This document shows, one piece after another, positions 60,076-64,000 of a DNA stretch of 64,000 nucleotides. Position 1 is the stretch's first letter. Each line of letters opens with the position of its first letter. The DNA comes from Suillus spraguei. Lineage: Eukaryota > Basidiomycota > Agaricomycetes > Boletales > Suillaceae. The position numbers and the translations under genes were made by a program. The stretch spans positions 1 to 64,000 of the forward strand of contig JABCPU010000001.1 in the NCBI GenBank assembly GCA_016800925.1. The letters are read 5' to 3'. The notes under the pieces were generated by a model, which saw only the letters and a program-made list of their open reading frames with translations, was not told where the DNA came from and made no database searches.

Positions 60076-61361
60076 TTATGTAGCTCGATGGTCAGCCTGC
60101 CACTGACTTTGCATGCGTGCAATCGTGTCCTCTGCCGCTCGCCTCAACTTAGTTTCTTGGTCTGCTAGATATTCAGCTCCCCTCCTCTTTATAACCTCCT
60201 CCTCTAGCATCGCCTCGACTGTTCTGAGAGCAGCTTTCGCTCTGGCTGCCTCAGCCTGAGCTTCCGCTAGCTGATCCGACATCTTTACCGAAATAGATAT
60301 CGCATCCGCAGACTGTCTCCGCAATCCCGCCATTTCGATCTGCAATCGGTCCACGAAATTTTCATCAGAATTGGATAGTAGCGCACGAGATGTCGAAGGG
60401 CTCAGCAAAGAAGGGGCTTCGTTTAGTCCAAAAGCGCCAAGTCCGGCAAAGGATGACTGATGAGGAGGAACCACCATGTCTTCCTCGCTCTCGTATCCAT
60501 CCTCACTCATATCCTGTATGTCTGCACCTAGATCTATATCATCCTCGTCATTTCCACCATCATGGTTGTTTCCCCTTGTGCGTACGGCGGAAATGTTACA
60601 TGGCGGGATCGGACGTCCCGAGCCGACAGCCAGTGGGGTCAGGGGAGACAGCATATCAATAGATTTTCGAGGGCGTCCACGTTTCTTCTGCTGAGTGGAT
60701 TTAGATGGCTCCTCGGCAGCCTTCGTAGGTCTTCCCCGCTTCCGTGGCCGCTTGGTGCCCGGGGGAGCAGAAAGATTTACTGTCCAGTAAGAACCGAAGC
60801 CTGGGTCTGTGACGGGACGAGGCTGTTTTTCAAACAATCTATTCAAAGACAGGTGATGGCGGACAGATTGCTGTGATTCAAGTTTTGAACAATAGTTTTA
60901 GCCATCACACGCTAGTGCACTGACCTTCCATGTCGGCCCCGCGGTCCTGAAATACAAATATTTTTCTTCCATGGCAGCGTATATCTCGCGAATGGTGAGA
61001 CGTCTTCGTGCACTGCCAAGGATTGCACATCGCAAGATTACTGGAAGAGTGTGCTGTGGCCGTCCATCCGTATCTGGAAGACAGGCTAAAGTGTCAGGAC
61101 AATTGGGATGAGGAGCATGTTCTTTGTATGGTGGATCGTATTGAGGAGATTCTATTGTTGCGTTGGCGCTACCGTCTGAGGTGGGAGAGGGGGAGCTCGC
61201 AGAAATAGGTTGTCCGGTTGTTGAGCTGTCGGTGAAGACAAAGGGGGTAGCAAACAGAGGTGTCAGAATAAGCCGCCAAAAAATTCCGAGAACCGGTGCA
61301 CGTACTGATATAAACTTGTAGAGTCATCTTCGGGGTTCAACAAATTTTTCAGGCTCGACAT
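60076..61361 (-). CDS. Forkhead transcription factor with coiled coil and AT-hook-like motifs
   Basis: Exons 61361-61306, 61225-60925 and 60870-60076. ATG at 61361 gives [14 protein letters not shown]. The forkhead winged helix spans [52 protein letters not shown] (recognition helix, across an intron) and [17 protein letters not shown]. Two basic RGRP cores resembling AT-hooks follow ([14 protein letters not shown]), then an acidic stretch and a C-terminal coiled coil (residues [20 protein letters not shown] on). A nuclear DNA-binding regulator; the target genes cannot be read from the window. No disruption. Confidence 0.88.
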
Positions 61362-61552
61362 AGTATTTCTGAGGGCGAAACATAGGTTCGCAGACAATTA
61401 CAATCGTTCAATTTAGAGGTTCTTGTAGGTCCATTACATAAGTTACATAATCAATGTTGTATCTTCTAACTGAGTAACAGGAGCAGGCGATGAGGGACGA
61501 TGGATTATTATTGGTGGCGTTTTACACTAAGGAGACAAAGGTAATTAGCCCA

Positions 61553-64000
61553 CTACATCGGATAACGATCAGGTGGCGCATTCTGATATTCGTATGAATA
61601 GTTGGAGATGGGATTTTGAACTCTCCAGTCTTGGTTGCTTGGTAGAGGATAATCCATATTGATCAGCGAAGATGTTGTGGATGATGCATGATATGACTGA
61701 GGCGGAGGCTGGTTGGCTCGTGGCCACCACTCGTAACCTGGGTAATACGAGGTCGAGGGTTCAATGCCAGGAATGTCAAGGCCAAGCATATGCGCCATCA
61801 TTCGGGTGCTAATCTCCTGGATACCGCTGTTCTGTGGAGCACGTTCCCTTTGAAGAACATCGCCAAATGTTTCGTGATGCAGTACGTCAGAGCTCCTTTC
61901 GCCAAACGCATCATCTGCTGCTCTCTTTTGACGATCAGGGCCATGCACCAAAGGTGGCATATTGCTGTCCACTTGCACTCTAACACCATTAAGAAGATCC
62001 CAGGTTCTTCCGGCGCTAGGCCATGTAGTCTTCGCTAAGGTAAGATTAGGTGTGGACAATAACGGCTCAGGCTGACCTGCATCTCTTTTAAAACGGCAAG
62101 ACATTGTCGCAAGCCAATATAAGCCTGGACATTTGATGGCCGAAGGGTTACTGATCAGGGAAGAGAATTCACAAAAGTGTATGTCCTTCAAAGGAAAGTA
62201 CTCACATGTCACAATGTGCATAATTCTGATGGATATTAGAGATGAGAATATGCAAATTACTAATAGAAACGACAAAACAAACCCAGCGCTAAGAATATAC
62301 GATGATAAGAACGGTGAACTATGTTTAATATTGAAGTTCTCGTGATATGTCGTTACTAGATCAAAATCAGCATGTACCAAAGAAATTTAGCTCGAGTGCA
62401 CATACTTATTGTGCTGACATAAGTGGCGGCACTTTGGCAGAGATCGAAGGCTTTCAGAGAGGCAGTGTCAGGTCCGTTGGGAGGATTCTGTAATATCTGT
62501 TCTGAACTAGAGAAAGAAGGTCAGCCTTGGACTCTTCAAGGTATCAAGATGACACATGAATCACCCTTTCCAATCAGGAATACTGTAGAGCTATCAGTGA
62601 TACAAATTGAATATTCCGACATTTAACGTACAACGCTCGATGTAACAATAATACCGCGGACCAATATTGAACATGGATAAACAGAACCGCCAGGGGCGTA
62701 TTATTCCGCTTGCTAGCTGGGTCGTACCGAAGATTATCAGGAAGATCGATGTACCATTGGTCCAGTCTAGACTCCAGACTATTTAAAACTGCCCGCCGCG
62801 AGCCTCTTCCCGTTGAGCGAACCGGATAAATCATTGTCACAATAGAACCGATTAAAACGGCTGTATCTCCATCAGGTTTGCACAGTCTGCAAATAAGGAA
62901 TACGAACATAGTGTTGCAGCAGCCCTGAAGCAGGTCATCGTCAGCGGTGTCGATATGTACGGCAATGTCGCTAGGTCGCCGGAAATATCTTCATCGTACT
63001 GCAGAAGAAGAAAGGTAAGTCAATAACTAACATGTTATAGGTCTGTCTGAGTGTACTTCAGCGGGATCCGGAAGAAGCGTATCAAAGTCGCCTTCGCCGA
63101 TAGACACGGGTCGACCTAAAAAGGGGAACGGTTAGGTGTGCCAAAGGAGACGTACAAGATATACCCATATATACGGATGTGTACCTGTGAACAGTCGTTA
63201 ATGCAACACCTTCCTGGAAAGAGACGAATTTCGCACTTGTCTGCAATGCAACAACCCCACCATATGTGCTTCCTGACCTGATTCTCCTCAAGGGAGAACA
63301 TTTTTCTTCCATGAAGTTGCCAGTTATCCGCAGCACGATTTAATCCGAGGTCCTGGGCCTACACGTAGCTCAACACTCTGCCTTTAGAAATATTCATCGT
63401 ACTAACCATTCTAATCGCCATACCTGCAACGGGAAAGCCATGAGACAAGGCGAATGTAAATCAACAACGCATACACACCAATATAAAGCCAGCCTTGCTC
63501 CATGGAACCTAGATCATATTCACAAACATGCCATTCAAATAATTTGCTTCAATTACAAACCTATCCCAAATTCACGATGGCCCAGGAGAAGTAAAGCTTG
63601 ACAGGTAGTTGCACGAGAACTGTGGTAGACTTGTGCTGTCCCACTGGTAAACGTATGTATTTAGGACTAAAAAATATTATTTACCAAGAGCTGTTCTCGC
63701 TTGCGCAAGGTAGTCATTGCCAGCATCCCACATCGCATCAGTAGATGTAGTAGGGTTGTCATCCTGATAACGAGCGGCGATGGCAAATATAGCCAATAGA
63801 AGCAGCTTGGTTAAGTTTTGTGAAGGTTCTGGATTGGGGTGGTATGGGGTGCCCCCCGCAGCCTCTGGTGTAGCTGGATTACTACTTTGACAGATATGGT
63901 AAGCAAGGACTTGATGCCAACGACTGTCCTATTAACCAGCTTACTTTTGCTTCCTATGTTACGGTCAGAAGAACGATAGATAAACGCAAGAGTGACAGAA
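61553..64000 (-). CDS. Fungal-specific transcription factor, 3' part (gene runs off window)
   Basis: Pieces of the fungal_trans (middle homology) domain, in several exons: LAYHICQSSNPATPE and LLLLAIFAIAARYQDD (63930-63760), WDAGNDYLAQARTALG, MAIRM then AQDLGLNRAADNWQLHGRKM and VRKHIWWGCCIADK (63420-63240), a GRPVSIGEGDFD-type block near 63115, LDQWYIDLPDNLRYD and FIHVQYWSAVLLLHRA (62800-62650). The C-terminal Pro/Tyr-rich tail ends at 61553. These domains belong to zinc-cluster (Zn2Cys6) activators; the DNA-binding N terminus lies beyond 64000 and is not seen. Regulated pathway unknown. Confidence 0.82.

Overview
The window comes from a filamentous fungus, most likely a basidiomycete of the class Agaricomycetes. 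The genes are densely split by 45-60 nt GT-AG introns. The retroelements are of types common in Agaricomycetes: a chromodomain Gypsy element, a tyrosine-recombinase (YR) retroelement, and Tc1 elements. BTB and WD40 gene remnants of the kind expanded in mushroom-forming fungi are also present. I cannot name the species.

Layout. 1-5121: little in the first 1.75 kb, then a multi-pass membrane protein gene (1756-2845) and a pepsin-type aspartic protease gene (3524-5121). Both need frame corrections. 5400-18450: a retroelement block. It holds nested solo LTRs with intact target duplications, an inverted pair of a second LTR family, and one full-length Gypsy chromovirus (10526-18450). The chromovirus carries an extra spliced gene on the opposite strand between pol and the 3' LTR. 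18451-28153: gene-poor repeats, including an LTR-like promoter with three TGAGTCA boxes, a WD40 remnant, and an element with 180-bp terminal inverted repeats that encloses a BTB gene fragment and a Tc1 element.

28798-39883: a compact housekeeping island. In order it holds inositol phosphosphingolipid phospholipase C (ISC1), an HSL-type alpha/beta hydrolase, methionine aminopeptidase 2, histone H4, riboflavin reductase RIB7, and a RhoGEF. 39942-47254: a YR retroelement lacking the catalytic core of its reverse transcriptase. It is broken by a 1.3-kb near-perfect palindromic Tc1 element and by a solo LTR. 47388-64000: an NBR1-like autophagy receptor, a PIC2-type mitochondrial phosphate carrier, aminodeoxychorismate lyase, UTP13, a forkhead factor, and the 3' part of a fungal-specific transcription factor running off the window.

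The cellular genes are unrelated functions in alternating divergent and convergent pairs: H4 with RIB7 divergent, ISC1 with the hydrolase convergent, RIB7 with the RhoGEF convergent, and lyase with UTP13 convergent. They do not form a pathway cluster. Two themes stand out. First, the chromovirus carries an accessory spliced gene, coding for a coiled coil, two cysteine clusters and an acidic tail, in antisense, where its introns survive retrotransposition. Second, many ORFs, including conserved genes such as UTP13, are broken by apparent single missing bases. Draft-assembly indels are therefore a serious alternative to true pseudogenes throughout the window.
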